NCBI RefSeq assembly: GCF_004682015.1
Contig: NZ_SMLM01000003.1
Span: forward strand, 434,001-498,000
From: Ramlibacter henchirensis
GTDB taxonomy: Bacteria > Pseudomonadota > Gammaproteobacteria > Burkholderiales > Burkholderiaceae_C
Length of the DNA: 64,000 nucleotides
Reading direction: 5' to 3'
The notes beneath the pieces are model-generated. The model did not search any database. It was not told the origin of the DNA and was given only the letters and a program-made list of their open reading frames with translations. Below, in pieces: positions 32,247-40,999 of this stretch. Made by a program: the position numbers and the translations under genes. The first letter of the stretch is position 1. Each line of letters starts with the position of its first letter.

Positions 32247-33658
32247 GTTCAAACGCCGCCGCCACTCCACCGCCGCTCGAGCGGATCAGCACCGGCACCC
32301 CGGGCCTGGACGAGATCATGGGCGGCGGGCTGCTGAAGTCCGGCGTGTACATCTTCCAGGGCGCCCCGGGGGCGGGCAAGACGATCCTGGCCAACCAGAT
32401 CGTGCACCGCCATGCGGCCGATGGCGGGAAGGTCGTGTACGTGACGCTGCTGGCCGAGTCGCATGCGCGGCTGCTGCAGCACATGGGAGCCTTCGCGTTC
32501 TTCGACCCTTCCGTGGTGCCGCAGAAGATCTACTACGTGAGCGCGTTCAACGCGCTGCGGACCGAAGGCCTGAAGGGCGTCGTCAACCTGCTGCGCAACG
32601 AGATGCGCACCCGACCGGCCGGTCTCGTGGTGCTCGACGGACTGGTCATGGCCGCCAGCGCGGCGCGTTCGGACGAGGAGCTGAAGCTGTTCGTCAGCGA
32701 CATCCAGACCCATTCGACCCTCAGCGGCTGCACCACGCTGCTGCTCACCAGCGAGCAGGCCGACCGGCCGGTGTCGGCCGAGCAGACCATGGTGGACGGC
32801 ATCGTGCTGCTGCGCGAGACGGCGCTCGGCGTGCGGCGCGAGCGGAACATCGAAGTCGTCAAGTTCCGCGGCAGCGCGACCTTGCGAGGCAACCATGCGT
32901 TCCGGATCGGTCCGCAGGGCATCGTGGTGTATCCCCGCCTCGAATCACGGCGGCCGGCGCACGGCGATGCGCCGGCACCGGAGGGTGTTTCGACCGGAGT
33001 CGCGGCGCTGGACCGCATGTTCGACATCGGCGGTTATGCGAAAGGCAGCGTCACCGCGCTGTCCGGGGCCTCGGGCAGCGGCAAGACGACCCTGGCCCTG
33101 CATTTCCTGGCGCCCGCCACGCCCGCCGAGAAGGCGCTGTTCGTCGGCTTCTACGAGTCGCCCCAGATGCTGCGCAGGATCGCCGGCATGCTCGGCGTGC
33201 GGCTGCCGGCCGACGCCTCCACGCTGGACTTCATGTGGCACACGCTCGGCGAGAACATGCTCGACGAAGTCGCCGCGAACATCCTCGAGCGTGTCGCCCG
33301 CAATCGTCCCGCACGCCTGGTGATCGACGGCGTCGGGGGCCTGATGGTCGCGCCGGCCTTCCAGCACCGGGGCGGAAGTTTCCTGGCGGCCCTGACCAAC
33401 GAACTGCGGGCACTGGGCACGACCACGCTGGTCACGGTGGAGCAGGACGATGCCAAGCGCGCCCTGGTCCTGGACAGCGCGACCATGTCCGCCCTCGCAG
33501 ACACGGTGCTGGACATGCGCCTGAAGATGGAGCCGTCGGTGCGCCGCTTCATCAGCATCCGCAAGAGCCGGGTGAGCCGGTGCGAGCTGCACGAGCGGGA
33601 GCTCGTGCTGACCGAGTCCGGCCTCGCCGTGGCGGAGGAGCCGACCATTGGCTCCTGA
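32243..33658 (+). CDS. KaiC-like ATPase with two RecA-type domains
   Basis: 471 aa. Two tandem KaiC/RadA-type domains: Walker A GAPGAGKT near residue 40 and GASGSGKT near residue 280. Each is followed by an acidic loop (LLAESHARLL, GFYESPQML) where KaiC has its catalytic glutamates, and by a Walker B-like strand (LVVLDGLVM, LVIDGVGGLM). Outside cyanobacteria such proteins pair with histidine kinases and receivers and probably act as ATP-driven signalling switches. GTG 32243 overlaps the kinase stop; GGAAGAG precedes it. There is no KaiA or KaiB gene nearby. Confidence 0.88.
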   Translation: MSSNAAATPPPLERISTGTPGLDEIMGGGLLKSGVYIFQGAPGAGKTILANQIVHRHAADGGKVVYVTLLAESHARLLQHMGAFAFFDPSVVPQKIYYVSAFNALRTEGLKGVVNLLRNEMRTRPAGLVVLDGLVMAASAARSDEELKLFVSDIQTHSTLSGCTTLLLTSEQADRPVSAEQTMVDGIVLLRETALGVRRERNIEVVKFRGSATLRGNHAFRIGPQGIVVYPRLESRRPAHGDAPAPEGVSTGVAALDRMFDIGGYAKGSVTALSGASGSGKTTLALHFLAPATPAEKALFVGFYESPQMLRRIAGMLGVRLPADASTLDFMWHTLGENMLDEVAANILERVARNRPARLVIDGVGGLMVAPAFQHRGGSFLAALTNELRALGTTTLVTVEQDDAKRALVLDSATMSALADTVLDMRLKMEPSVRRFISIRKSRVSRCELHERELVLTESGLAVAEEPTIGS

Positions 33659-33682
33659 GGCTTGCGCGCAGGAGGCCGTCGC

Positions 33683-34081
33683 ATGAGCGAGGTCCGCATC
33701 CTGCTGGTGGAAGACGAGTTCTCCAGCGCCGAGGTGCTGGCGCTCCTGCTCGCGGACGCCGGCTACCACGTCACCGTGGCGGCCGACGGCCGTCAGGCGC
33801 TCTCCCGGCTGGAGGACGCGGCGCCGGACCTGCTGGTCACCGATTTCATGATGCCCGGCATGAACGGGGCCGAGCTGGTGAAGGCGCTGCGCGCGACGCC
33901 GCGGTACGCCGACCTTCCCGTGCTGCTGATCAGCGGCGCACCGGAGTCGGCGCTGCGCCCGTACAAGGTGCCGTACCAGGCGTTCCTGAGAAAGCCGTTC
34001 GCGCTGGACGAGTTCCTCAGGGCCGTCGCGAACCTGCGCGATGCCGCGCCAGGCCGCGGACGGCCGGCAACGCAGGCTTAG
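33683..34081 (+). CDS. Single-domain response regulator
   Basis: 132 aa receiver. LLVEDEF (acidic pair), LLVTDFMMPGMNG (phospho-Asp), LLISGAPESA (switch Ser in place of Thr) and FLRKPFALDEF (Lys). No output domain. AGGAGG lies seven bases before ATG 33683. It is 24 bp downstream of the KaiC-like gene and is probably phosphorylated by the kinase of the same operon. The TAG stop overlaps the TAA stop of the convergent GH18-like gene. Confidence 0.87.
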   Translation: MSEVRILLVEDEFSSAEVLALLLADAGYHVTVAADGRQALSRLEDAAPDLLVTDFMMPGMNGAELVKALRATPRYADLPVLLISGAPESALRPYKVPYQAFLRKPFALDEFLRAVANLRDAAPGRGRPATQA

Positions 34082-35049
34082 AGCAAGCCCTTCATCGTCG
34101 AACCCCAGACGTTGCCGCCATTGAGGTTGTGCTGGGCGCTCCAGCAGAACATGCCGCGGATGTTGGGGTGGGCGATGCGCACGGCGTCCCACTCGCGGAT
34201 GCAGTCCGACAGCGACGGGCCGTTGCCGTAGTTGGCGGACAGTCCGAGGATCACCTTGTCGGAGCCCAGGTCGCCCACCCAGTCGTTGGTGCGGTTGCTG
34301 ATGAAGCCGGGGGCGTTGAAGCCGGACCAGTCGTAGTACTGCGGGCCCGCCCAGTCCAGCACGCCGGCGTCGCCCATGGCCTTGATCATCGCCCGGTCCT
34401 CGGCCGAGTTGGGCTGCGGCGGCGCCGTGATCGCGAAGCCGGCGCCGTACAGGGCCTTGAGCTGCTGGGAGATCCAGACCATCTCGGCCGGCGAGGAGCC
34501 GATGTTGGCTTCGAAGTTGTTGAAGTCGCAGCCGTCGACGCCGCCCAGGCGGTTGTACATGTCCTGGAACGATGCCACGAAGTTCTGGCTCTTCTCGCGG
34601 GTGTTGAAGTTGTACCCGGCGCTCGCGCCGCCCACGGTGAGGATCACCATCTGGCCGCGCGCACGGCAGGCCTGGACGTCGGACGCGGGCACTTCGTCGT
34701 AGTGCTCGAACTTGAACGAGCCGTCGCCCACGTTGTTCCAGCTGCCGCCCACCGGGTTGCCGTTCGGCTTCGCGTGGAACAGGTAGATGACGTTGAAGTC
34801 GGCCGGGATGTCGCTGATGCGGTACCCGCCGGTGGCGAACGCGGTGTAGTAGCAGCCCAGCACCTTCGCGGGCAGGGAAGAGGGGCCTGCAGGCGAGGCG
34901 GCCGCACCGCCCAGTCCGGTGGTGCTGGTCAGCACGCCGCCGGTGACCACGTCGGTGGCGCCCGCAGGGCCGCCGCCACCGCCTCCACCGCAACCCACGA
35001 GGCCCAGGGTGGCAGCAGCAGAGCCGGAGAGGAAGAGTCGTCTTTTCAT
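34078..35049 (-). CDS. GH18-like chitinase-type lipoprotein with altered catalytic motif
   Basis: 323 aa. Signal peptide with lipobox LVGC (Cys20) and a seven-Gly spacer. The fold resembles GH18: ILTVGGAS strand, then the barrel strand VDGCDFNNFEAN, MVWISQQLKALYGAGFAITA, and AGPQYYDWSGF. The canonical DGxDxDxE becomes DGCDFNNFE (D172, D175, E180): the central Asp is Asn and the Glu is one residue late. It may cut an unusual glycan, or only bind it. ATG 35049 follows AAAGGAAAG. Its leader contains TGTAGGA repeats. It is lipid-anchored, probably in the outer membrane. Confidence 0.72.
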   Translation of the reverse strand: MKRRLFLSGSAAATLGLVGCGGGGGGGPAGATDVVTGGVLTSTTGLGGAAASPAGPSSLPAKVLGCYYTAFATGGYRISDIPADFNVIYLFHAKPNGNPVGGSWNNVGDGSFKFEHYDEVPASDVQACRARGQMVILTVGGASAGYNFNTREKSQNFVASFQDMYNRLGGVDGCDFNNFEANIGSSPAEMVWISQQLKALYGAGFAITAPPQPNSAEDRAMIKAMGDAGVLDWAGPQYYDWSGFNAPGFISNRTNDWVGDLGSDKVILGLSANYGNGPSLSDCIREWDAVRIAHPNIRGMFCWSAQHNLNGGNVWGSTMKGLL

Positions 35050-35172
35050 TGTTCAGCTTTCCTTTGGGGTGGTCATGGAGCCGCGGGGCGGCCTTGCGAG
35101 GACCTGATTCAGATGAGCTGAGGGCAGGGGCTCAGCGCGAGGTCCGAACTGTGTCAGCGGCGTCCCACAAAC

Positions 35173-35192
35173 CTGTAGGAGACCGACTACAG
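35173..35192. promoter_or_regulatory. CTGTAG-N8-CTACAG dyad upstream of the GH18-like gene
   Basis: A perfect six-base inverted repeat with an eight-base centre, 124 bp upstream of the GH18-like start. It includes one copy of the recurring TGTAGGA heptamer. A dimeric regulator could bind it. Confidence 0.5.
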
Positions 35193-35478
35193 CCGTAACC
35201 GAACATGAGCTTGGCCGCGTCGTGAATCAGGTCACGAAAGAGGACCTGCCGAGCTCGGGTCTTGTAGGAGCAGGCGTACGCGCGTGTAGGCGCGCTCCCT
35301 CGGAACATCAGGCCTTGCTCGGCCTTAAGCGGGGGTGATTGAAGAGCTCGTGCACCTGTTGTTCAGGCGCGAAAACGAGCTCAACAGTGATACCCGGCTC
35401 AGGCATAACGGTTACGTTTTTGCCGAGCTACGGGCTGCCGGACGTGCTGAAGGAGCTCATCCATTGCGCACGAGACGC

Positions 35479-35504
35479 AAAAAAAAGCGGGCCCCGAGGC
35501 CCGC
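35479..35504 (-). terminator. Intrinsic terminator of the GST gene
   Basis: On the minus strand GCGGGCCTCGGGGCCCGC forms a compact stem followed by eight T. It begins about 40 bases after the GST stop codon. Confidence 0.88.
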
Positions 35505-35542
35505 CGCGCGGCGCCATTGCGGCGCCGGGAATCTGGATCTGC

Positions 35543-36244
35543 TCAGCGACGCTGGTACTGCGTGCTGCCGAAGAGCACCTCGCGCGCCTTGTCGTCCGTG
35601 ATGGGCTTGCGCAGATCGGCCAGCACCTTCACCCCGCGCTGGACCGCCGGGCGCTCTTCGATGGCCTGGAACCATTTCTCCAGGTGCGGGTAGTCCGCCA
35701 GCTGCACGCCCTGGTTCTTCCAGTTGCGCAGCCACGGCCAAGTGGCGATGTCGGCGATCGAATAGTCGTCACCGCCGAGCCAGCGGCTGGCCGCGAGGCG
35801 GCGGTCGATCACGCCGTAGAGGCGCTTGGCTTCGTTCGTGTAGCGGTCGACCGCATAGGTGAGCTTCTCCGGCGCGTACTGCCGGAAGTGGTGGTTCTGC
35901 CCCAGCATGGGCCCGACGCCGCCCATCTGGAACATCACCCACTGCAGCACCTCATAGCGGCGCCGGTCGGTGTCGCCCAGGAATCGTCCGGTCTTGCCGG
36001 CCAGGTACACCAGGATCGCCCCCGACTCGAACAGCGAGATCGGCCGCCCGTCGGGACCCTCGGGGTCGGTGATCGCGGGGATCTTGTTGTTCGGGCTGAT
36101 GGCCAGGAACTCGGGCTTGAACTGGTCGCCTTGCCCGATGTTCACGGGGATGGCCTCGTAGGGGAGGCCGCACTCCTCCAGCATGATGTGCACCTTGTGT
36201 CCGTTGGGCGTCGCCCAGCTGAACACCTGGATCGGCTTCTTCAT
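35543..36244 (-). CDS. Glutathione S-transferase, YfcG/YghU (Nu class) type
   Basis: 233 aa. The N-terminal thioredoxin fold has the TPNGHK motif (12-17) in place of a catalytic Tyr/Ser, then NNKIPAITDP with the cis-Pro and FESGAILVYLA. The helical C-terminal half includes MLGQNHHF and YSIADIATWPWLRNW. This pattern is that of the disulfide-bond oxidoreductases YfcG/YghU, which use two glutathiones. It is cytosolic, likely in thiol homeostasis or detoxification. It is monocistronic with its own terminator. Confidence 0.9.
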   Translation of the reverse strand: MKKPIQVFSWATPNGHKVHIMLEECGLPYEAIPVNIGQGDQFKPEFLAISPNNKIPAITDPEGPDGRPISLFESGAILVYLAGKTGRFLGDTDRRRYEVLQWVMFQMGGVGPMLGQNHHFRQYAPEKLTYAVDRYTNEAKRLYGVIDRRLAASRWLGGDDYSIADIATWPWLRNWKNQGVQLADYPHLEKWFQAIEERPAVQRGVKVLADLRKPITDDKAREVLFGSTQYQRR

Positions 36245-36309
36245 CTTCTTGGCTCCATGGTTGAGGTTTGATTCGATAATCAGGCGACTGTAGGTGAACC
36301 GACCGCTGC

Positions 36310-36975
36310 ATGTTCGACAAGATCAAGAAGGCTTTCGCGAAAGACACCGGGCATGAGCTCGCCGGCTCCGGTGCGCAGGCGGCCGAGTGGGCATCGCGCC
36401 ACGGTTTCGCGTTCTCCGACCAGGGCGGCGGCTTCGCCATCCAGGGCCCGGTGGCGGGAAAGACCTGCCGCATCGAGGTGGGCACACCCAGCCGCGCCTA
36501 CATCCAGGGCGATGAGCTGCGCGCCCGGGTGGACCTGGGCACCCACCCCGACGTGCTGCTGATGGTGATGAACCGGCCGCTGAGGGACTCGCTGGAGAAG
36601 CAGGCCTACTCGATGTACACGGACACCCTGCAGACCAGCATCGGCACCAGCATGCCGGAGGAGATGCGGCTGCTGGCCATGTTCGAGGAGTCGGGCTGGG
36701 ACAACATGCCGCGCGCGTTCTGGACCCGCTACACGCTCGTGGCCGACGAGCGCGCGAATGCCGTCGCGTGGATGGATGCCTCGCTGTCGCAGCAGCTGCT
36801 GGAGTGGCCGGAGCCCGCCCCGGGCGCAGACCAGCCTTTCGTGCTGATCCTGCAGCGCGGCCGGATCTACCTGCGCATGCAGAACGGCCCCGCGCAGCCG
36901 TCGCTGCAGCACTTGGTGCAGGTGCTTTCGACGGCCGGCGAGAACGCGCTGCGCGCTTTCCCCGTCAAGGCCTAG
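36310..36975 (+). CDS. Conserved hypothetical protein
   Basis: 221 aa soluble protein without known motifs. Alternating strands and helices (GGGFAIQGPVAGKTCRIEVG, ELRARVDLGTHPDVLLMVMN, FVLILQRGRIYLRM) suggest a single alpha/beta fold. The first residues MFDKIKKAF are amphipathic. It is divergent from the GST gene with a 65-bp gap. I recall no function for it. Confidence 0.7.
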   Translation: MFDKIKKAFAKDTGHELAGSGAQAAEWASRHGFAFSDQGGGFAIQGPVAGKTCRIEVGTPSRAYIQGDELRARVDLGTHPDVLLMVMNRPLRDSLEKQAYSMYTDTLQTSIGTSMPEEMRLLAMFEESGWDNMPRAFWTRYTLVADERANAVAWMDASLSQQLLEWPEPAPGADQPFVLILQRGRIYLRMQNGPAQPSLQHLVQVLSTAGENALRAFPVKA

Positions 36976-37000
36976 CCCAGGCGGCGGAGTCCCGTCGCGG

Positions 37001-38275
37001 TCATGACCCGCGCGTCACGGCCGCATCGGCATCGCGGCCATAGCTGCCGTACTTGCCCAGCTCCCACTTGGCGATCGAGTTGCGGTGCACTTCGTCCGGG
37101 CCGTCGGCGAAGCGCAGGGTGCGCGCGCCGGCATAGGCGTAGGCCAGCGGGAAGTCGTCGCTGACGCCGCCGCCGCCGTGGGCCTGCATGGCCCAGTCGA
37201 TCACCTGGCAGGCCATGTTGGGCGCCACCACCTTGATCATGGCGATCTCGGTCTTGGCCACCTTGTTGCCGGCCATGTCCATCAGCCACGCGGCCTTGAG
37301 CGTGAGCAGCCGCGCCATGTCGATCCTGCAGCGGGCCTCCGCGATGCGCTCCTGCGTCACGGTCTGCTGCGCCACGCTCTTGCCGAACGCAACGCGAGAG
37401 AGGGAACGGCGGCACATCAGCTCGAGCGCGCGCTCGGCCAGGCCGATCAGGCGCATGCAGTGGTGGATGCGGCCGGGGCCCAGGCGGCCCTGCGCGATCT
37501 CGAAGCCGCGGCCTTCGCCCAGCAGCATGTTGCCGGCGGGCACGCGCACGTTCTCGAAGTACATCTCGACGTGGCCATGCGGCGCGTCGTCGTAGCCGAA
37601 CACGTTGAGCGGCCGCACGATGCGGATGCCGGGCGTGTCGGCCGGCACCACGATCATGCTCTGCTGCGAATGGCGGGGCGCGTCCGGGTCGGTCTTGCCC
37701 ATGGTGATGAAGACCTTGCAGCGCGGGTCGGCCGCGCCGGAGATCCACCACTTGTGGCCGTTGATCACGTAGTCGTCGCCCTGGCGCTCGATGCGGGTGC
37801 TGATGTTGGTGGCGTCGGAGGAGGCGACCTCGGGCTCGGTCATGGCGAAGGCCGAGCGGATCCTGCCTTCCAGCAGCGGCTTGAGCCAGCGCGCCCGGAT
37901 CTCGTCGCTGCCGTAACGCGCGATCGTCTCCATGTTGCCGGTGTCGGGCGCGGAGCAGTTGAACACCTCGCTGGCCCACTGCACGCGGCCCATGATCTCG
38001 GCCAGCGGCGCGTACTCCTGGTTGGTGAGCCCCGCGCCCTGGTAGCCGGATGCTTCGGCCGTGTCCTTGGGCAGGAACAGGTTCCACAGGCCGGCGGCGT
38101 GCGCCTTGGGCTTGAGGTCCTCGATCACCTTCAGCGCCGTCCAGCGCCGTCCCGCCTCGGTGTTGGCCTTGAGCTCCTCGTGGTAGGCCTTCTCGTTCGG
38201 GTAGATGTGGTCGTCCATGAACTTCAGCAGCTTGGCCTGCAGTTCGCGGGTCTTGGGGGAGTACTCGAAGTCCAT
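37001..38275 (-). CDS. Acyl-CoA dehydrogenase (ACAD10/11-like)
   Basis: 424 aa flavoprotein. Typical ACAD elements: [16 protein letters not shown] (FAD/substrate loop), [34 protein letters not shown], and the C-terminal [17 protein letters not shown]. It resembles long/very-long-chain or hydroxy-acyl-type enzymes found next to APH-like phosphotransferases, as here (gap 22 bp). Together the pair matches the two functions of eukaryotic ACAD10/11, which degrade 4-hydroxy acids through a phospho-acyl-CoA. That role is an inference. Confidence 0.9.
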   Translation of the reverse strand: MDFEYSPKTRELQAKLLKFMDDHIYPNEKAYHEELKANTEAGRRWTALKVIEDLKPKAHAAGLWNLFLPKDTAEASGYQGAGLTNQEYAPLAEIMGRVQWASEVFNCSAPDTGNMETIARYGSDEIRARWLKPLLEGRIRSAFAMTEPEVASSDATNISTRIERQGDDYVINGHKWWISGAADPRCKVFITMGKTDPDAPRHSQQSMIVVPADTPGIRIVRPLNVFGYDDAPHGHVEMYFENVRVPAGNMLLGEGRGFEIAQGRLGPGRIHHCMRLIGLAERALELMCRRSLSRVAFGKSVAQQTVTQERIAEARCRIDMARLLTLKAAWLMDMAGNKVAKTEIAMIKVVAPNMACQVIDWAMQAHGGGGVSDDFPLAYAYAGARTLRFADGPDEVHRNSIAKWELGKYGSYGRDADAAVTRGS

Positions 38276-38297
38276 GTCTTGCCTTTCGATGAGGAGG

Positions 38298-39401
38298 TCA
38301 GGCGCGTTGAGCGAACTGCCAGGCGAGTTCGGCCATCGGACGCGCGCTCGCGCCGGAGGCGGCGGCCTGCGCGCTGGAGGCTGTGCCCGCTTCCACCCGC
38401 TTGGCGATGCCCTGCAGGATGGCGGCGATGCGGAACATGTTGTAGGCCAGGTAGAAGTTCCAGTCGGCCTTGAGCTGGTCCACGGTCGCCAGGCCGGTGC
38501 GGTCGCAGTAGCGGCGGATGTACTCGTCCTCGGTCGGGATGCCCAGCGCCGAATGGTCCAGCCCGCCGATGCCGCGGAACGAGCCGTGCGGGATGTTCCA
38601 GGCCATGCAGTGGTAGCTGAAGTCCGCCAGCGGATGGCCGAGCGTGGAGAGCTCCCAGTCGAGCACGGCCACGACGCGCGGCGCCGCTGCGTCGAACATC
38701 AGGTTGTCCAGCCGGAAGTCGCCATGGACGATGGAGACCTTGCTCTCGTCGCGCGCCGCGGGCGGGATGTGCGCGGGCAGCCACTCGACCAGCTTCTCCA
38801 TCGACGGGATGGGCTGGCTCATAGGCCCCGCACCGTCGGTCGAAGCCTTGTACTGCTTGCTCCATCGGCCGATCTGGCGCTCGAAGTAGTTGCCGGGCTT
38901 GCCGTAGCCGGCCAGGCCGCGCTCGGCGAACTTCACCGTGTGCAGCGCCGCGATCACGCGGTTCATCTCGTCGTAGATCTCGCCTCGCTGCTCCCTCGTC
39001 ATGCCGGGAAGCGCCTGGTCCCACAGCACGCGGCCCTGCATGAACTCCATGACGTAGAACGCGCGGCCGATGACGGACTCGTCCTCGCACAGGCAGTACA
39101 TGCGGGGCACGGGAACATCCGTGCCGGCCAGGCCGGTCATCACCGCGAACTCGCGTTCGACGGCGTGTGCCGAGGGCAGGAGCTTGGCCACCGGACCCGG
39201 CTTGGCGCGCATGACGTAGCTGCGCGCGGGCGTGACCAGCTTGTAGGTGGGATTGGACTGGCCGCCCTTGAACATCTCCACCGAAAGCGGCCCTTCGAAG
39301 CCCGGCAGGTTCTTCTGCAGCCACGCGGTGAGCGCGGCGACTTCGAAGGCGTGCTTGCCGGAGACCGGCCGGGTGCCGACGAAATGGTCGTACTCGCTCA
39401 T
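38298..39401 (-). CDS. APH-like phosphotransferase, partner of acyl-CoA dehydrogenase
   Basis: 367 aa kinase-like protein. Nucleotide-binding elements are [13 protein letters not shown] and YVMRAKP; the catalytic loop is [14 protein letters not shown] and the metal-binding Asp lies in [15 protein letters not shown]. It is related to the kinase half of ACAD10/11, which phosphorylates the hydroxyl of 4-hydroxyacyl-CoA. ATG 39401 overlaps the stop of the Crp-like gene by one base (TGATG). It is co-directional with the acyl-CoA dehydrogenase, so the three genes form an operon. Confidence 0.87.
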   Translation of the reverse strand: MSEYDHFVGTRPVSGKHAFEVAALTAWLQKNLPGFEGPLSVEMFKGGQSNPTYKLVTPARSYVMRAKPGPVAKLLPSAHAVEREFAVMTGLAGTDVPVPRMYCLCEDESVIGRAFYVMEFMQGRVLWDQALPGMTREQRGEIYDEMNRVIAALHTVKFAERGLAGYGKPGNYFERQIGRWSKQYKASTDGAGPMSQPIPSMEKLVEWLPAHIPPAARDESKVSIVHGDFRLDNLMFDAAAPRVVAVLDWELSTLGHPLADFSYHCMAWNIPHGSFRGIGGLDHSALGIPTEDEYIRRYCDRTGLATVDQLKADWNFYLAYNMFRIAAILQGIAKRVEAGTASSAQAAASGASARPMAELAWQFAQRA

Positions 39402-40120
39402 CAGCTTTCCGCCTCGACGATGCGCATCAGCGCGTCGCGGTTGCGCACCACCAGACCGCCCGGCTCGATGCGGATCACTTCTTCCCGTTCCATTGCCTTG
39501 AGCTCCTGGTTGACCCGCTGACGCGAAGCGCCGAGCAGCTGGGCCAGTTCTTCCTGCGCGAGATGCAGGCCGATGCGCATCTCGCGCCCGTCCGCCAGCT
39601 GCGGCACGCCATAGCTGCGCACCAGGTGCACCAGCTGCTTGGCCAGGCGCGACCGCAGCGGCAGCGTGTTGAGGTCCTCCACCAGCCCGAACAGCTGGCG
39701 GATGCGCCGCGACTGCAGCCGCAGCAGCGCTTCGTACAGCTCGACGTGAGCGGCCAGGATCTTGCGGAAGTCGGCCGTCGCCACGCACACGAGCGTGGTG
39801 TCGCCATGCGCGTACGCATCGTGCGTGCGGCGCTCGCCGTCGAAGATCGCGACGTCCCCGAACCAGATGCCCGGCTCGACGTAGGTCAGCGTGATCTGCT
39901 TGCCCGTGATCGAGGTGGAGCTCACGCGCACCGCGCCGCGCGCGCAGGCGACCCAGTCCTGCGGCGCGTCGCCGCGGGCGGCGATCAGGTCGCCGTCCTT
40001 GTAGCGTTTGACGTAGGCGCATCGGAGGATGTCGTGGCGCAGCGAGGGCGAGAGCGAGGAGAACCAGCGTCCGCCGTTGATCGCTTCTCGTTCCTCGATC
40101 GTAAGAATGGGCTCGTCCAT
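39401..40120 (-). CDS. Crp/Fnr-family transcriptional regulator
   Basis: 239 aa. Cyclic-nucleotide-binding-like beta-barrel (about 30-140, RYKDGDLIAARGDAPQDWVA) and a C-terminal winged helix (LAQEELAQLLGASRQRVNQELKAM). No Cys cluster for an Fe-S centre is visible, so the effector is probably a nucleotide or a metabolite. It heads the operon with the phosphotransferase and acyl-CoA dehydrogenase and may regulate it. About 100 bp separate its start from the end of the enoyl-CoA hydratase gene. Confidence 0.88.
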   Translation of the reverse strand: MDEPILTIEEREAINGGRWFSSLSPSLRHDILRCAYVKRYKDGDLIAARGDAPQDWVACARGAVRVSSTSITGKQITLTYVEPGIWFGDVAIFDGERRTHDAYAHGDTTLVCVATADFRKILAAHVELYEALLRLQSRRIRQLFGLVEDLNTLPLRSRLAKQLVHLVRSYGVPQLADGREMRIGLHLAQEELAQLLGASRQRVNQELKAMEREEVIRIEPGGLVVRNRDALMRIVEAES

Positions 40121-40219
40121 GGTCTGTCTTGTCAGCGACTGGGGGCGCGGCGATTGTCGCCCCCGGGACCCGGGCGGCTGCTCAGGGTTGTCACCTGAGC
40201 GGCTCGCGCGCAGGGAGAC

Positions 40220-40999
40220 TCAGCTGTAGCGGGGCTTGTCCTTCGCCAGGAAGGCGGCGATGCCGATGCCGGCGTTCGGGTGGTGCAGGTTGCGCACGAA
40301 ATGGTCGCGCTCGGCGGACAGCTGCTGGTGCAGGCTGGCACCCGCCGCGTCGTTCAGCAGTTCCTTGATGCTCGCCAGCGAATTGGGCGCGCGTTCGTTG
40401 AGCCGTTCGGCAAGCGACAGCGCTTCGCCCAGCGCCGACCCGTCGGCGACCACGCGGTTGACGATGCCGAGCACCTGCAGCCGCTCGGCGCTGATGCGCT
40501 CCGCGCCCATCAGCAGCTCGCTGGCCAATTGGCGGGGAAGGGCGCGCGCGAGTGACCAGGTGCCGCCGCCGTCGGGCGACAGGGCGACGCTGCTGTACGC
40601 CATCACGAACACCGCATTCGCGGCCGCCACGATGAAGTCGCAGGCGAGCGCGAGCGAGAAGCCGGCGCCCGCGGCCGGCCCCTCGACGGCCGCGATCACC
40701 GGCTTCGGAAACGAGCGGATCGACTCGATCCAGTTGTGCAGGCCTTCGATGCTCTGGGCCTGGACCTCGGTCGGCTGCTGCCGGTTGGCCTGCAGCCGCT
40801 GCAGGTTGCCGCCCGCGCAGAAGACGCCGCCCTCGCCGGTGATGACCACGCTGCGCACTTCGGACGTGGATTCGGCGGCGTTCAGCGCCTCGACGCCGGC
40901 CGCGTAGATCTCCGGACCGAGCGCATTGCGCTGCTCGGGGTTGCGGATCGTCAGCACCATGGTGGCGCCCTGGCTGGTGCTGCGCAGTTCGGCGGGCAT
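40220..40999 (-). CDS. Enoyl-CoA hydratase/isomerase
   Basis: 259 aa crotonase-fold enzyme. The oxyanion-hole segment is GGVFCAGGNL, the second NH donor lies in EGPAAGAGFSLALACD, and the acidic region is SPDGGGTWSLARALP. It resembles PaaG/PaaF-type hydratases or isomerases. ATG 40999 overlaps the stop of the 3-hydroxyacyl-CoA dehydrogenase by one base, so both act in the same beta-oxidation-like pathway. AGAGGAA precedes the start. Confidence 0.88.
   Translation of the reverse strand: MPAELRSTSQGATMVLTIRNPEQRNALGPEIYAAGVEALNAAESTSEVRSVVITGEGGVFCAGGNLQRLQANRQQPTEVQAQSIEGLHNWIESIRSFPKPVIAAVEGPAAGAGFSLALACDFIVAAANAVFVMAYSSVALSPDGGGTWSLARALPRQLASELLMGAERISAERLQVLGIVNRVVADGSALGEALSLAERLNERAPNSLASIKELLNDAAGASLHQQLSAERDHFVRNLHHPNAGIGIAAFLAKDKPRYS

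Larger units (their letters stand above)
35050..35542. other. 493-bp region between the GH18-like gene and the GST gene
   Basis: No gene is supported here. It holds the leader of the GH18-like gene, with a CTGTAG-N8-CTACAG dyad (35173-35192), a TGTAGGA at 35263 and TGTAGG at 35285 (22 bases apart), and the terminator of the GST gene near 35479-35504. Translated frames are short and without coding character. Confidence 0.55.

Noticed and set aside
33235..35121. A plus-strand frame of about 630 codons over the KaiC end, the receiver and the GH18-like gene
   Set aside because: It is read in the wrong frame for both plus-strand genes and antisense to the lipoprotein; its sequence is Arg/Ala/Gly-rich noise.
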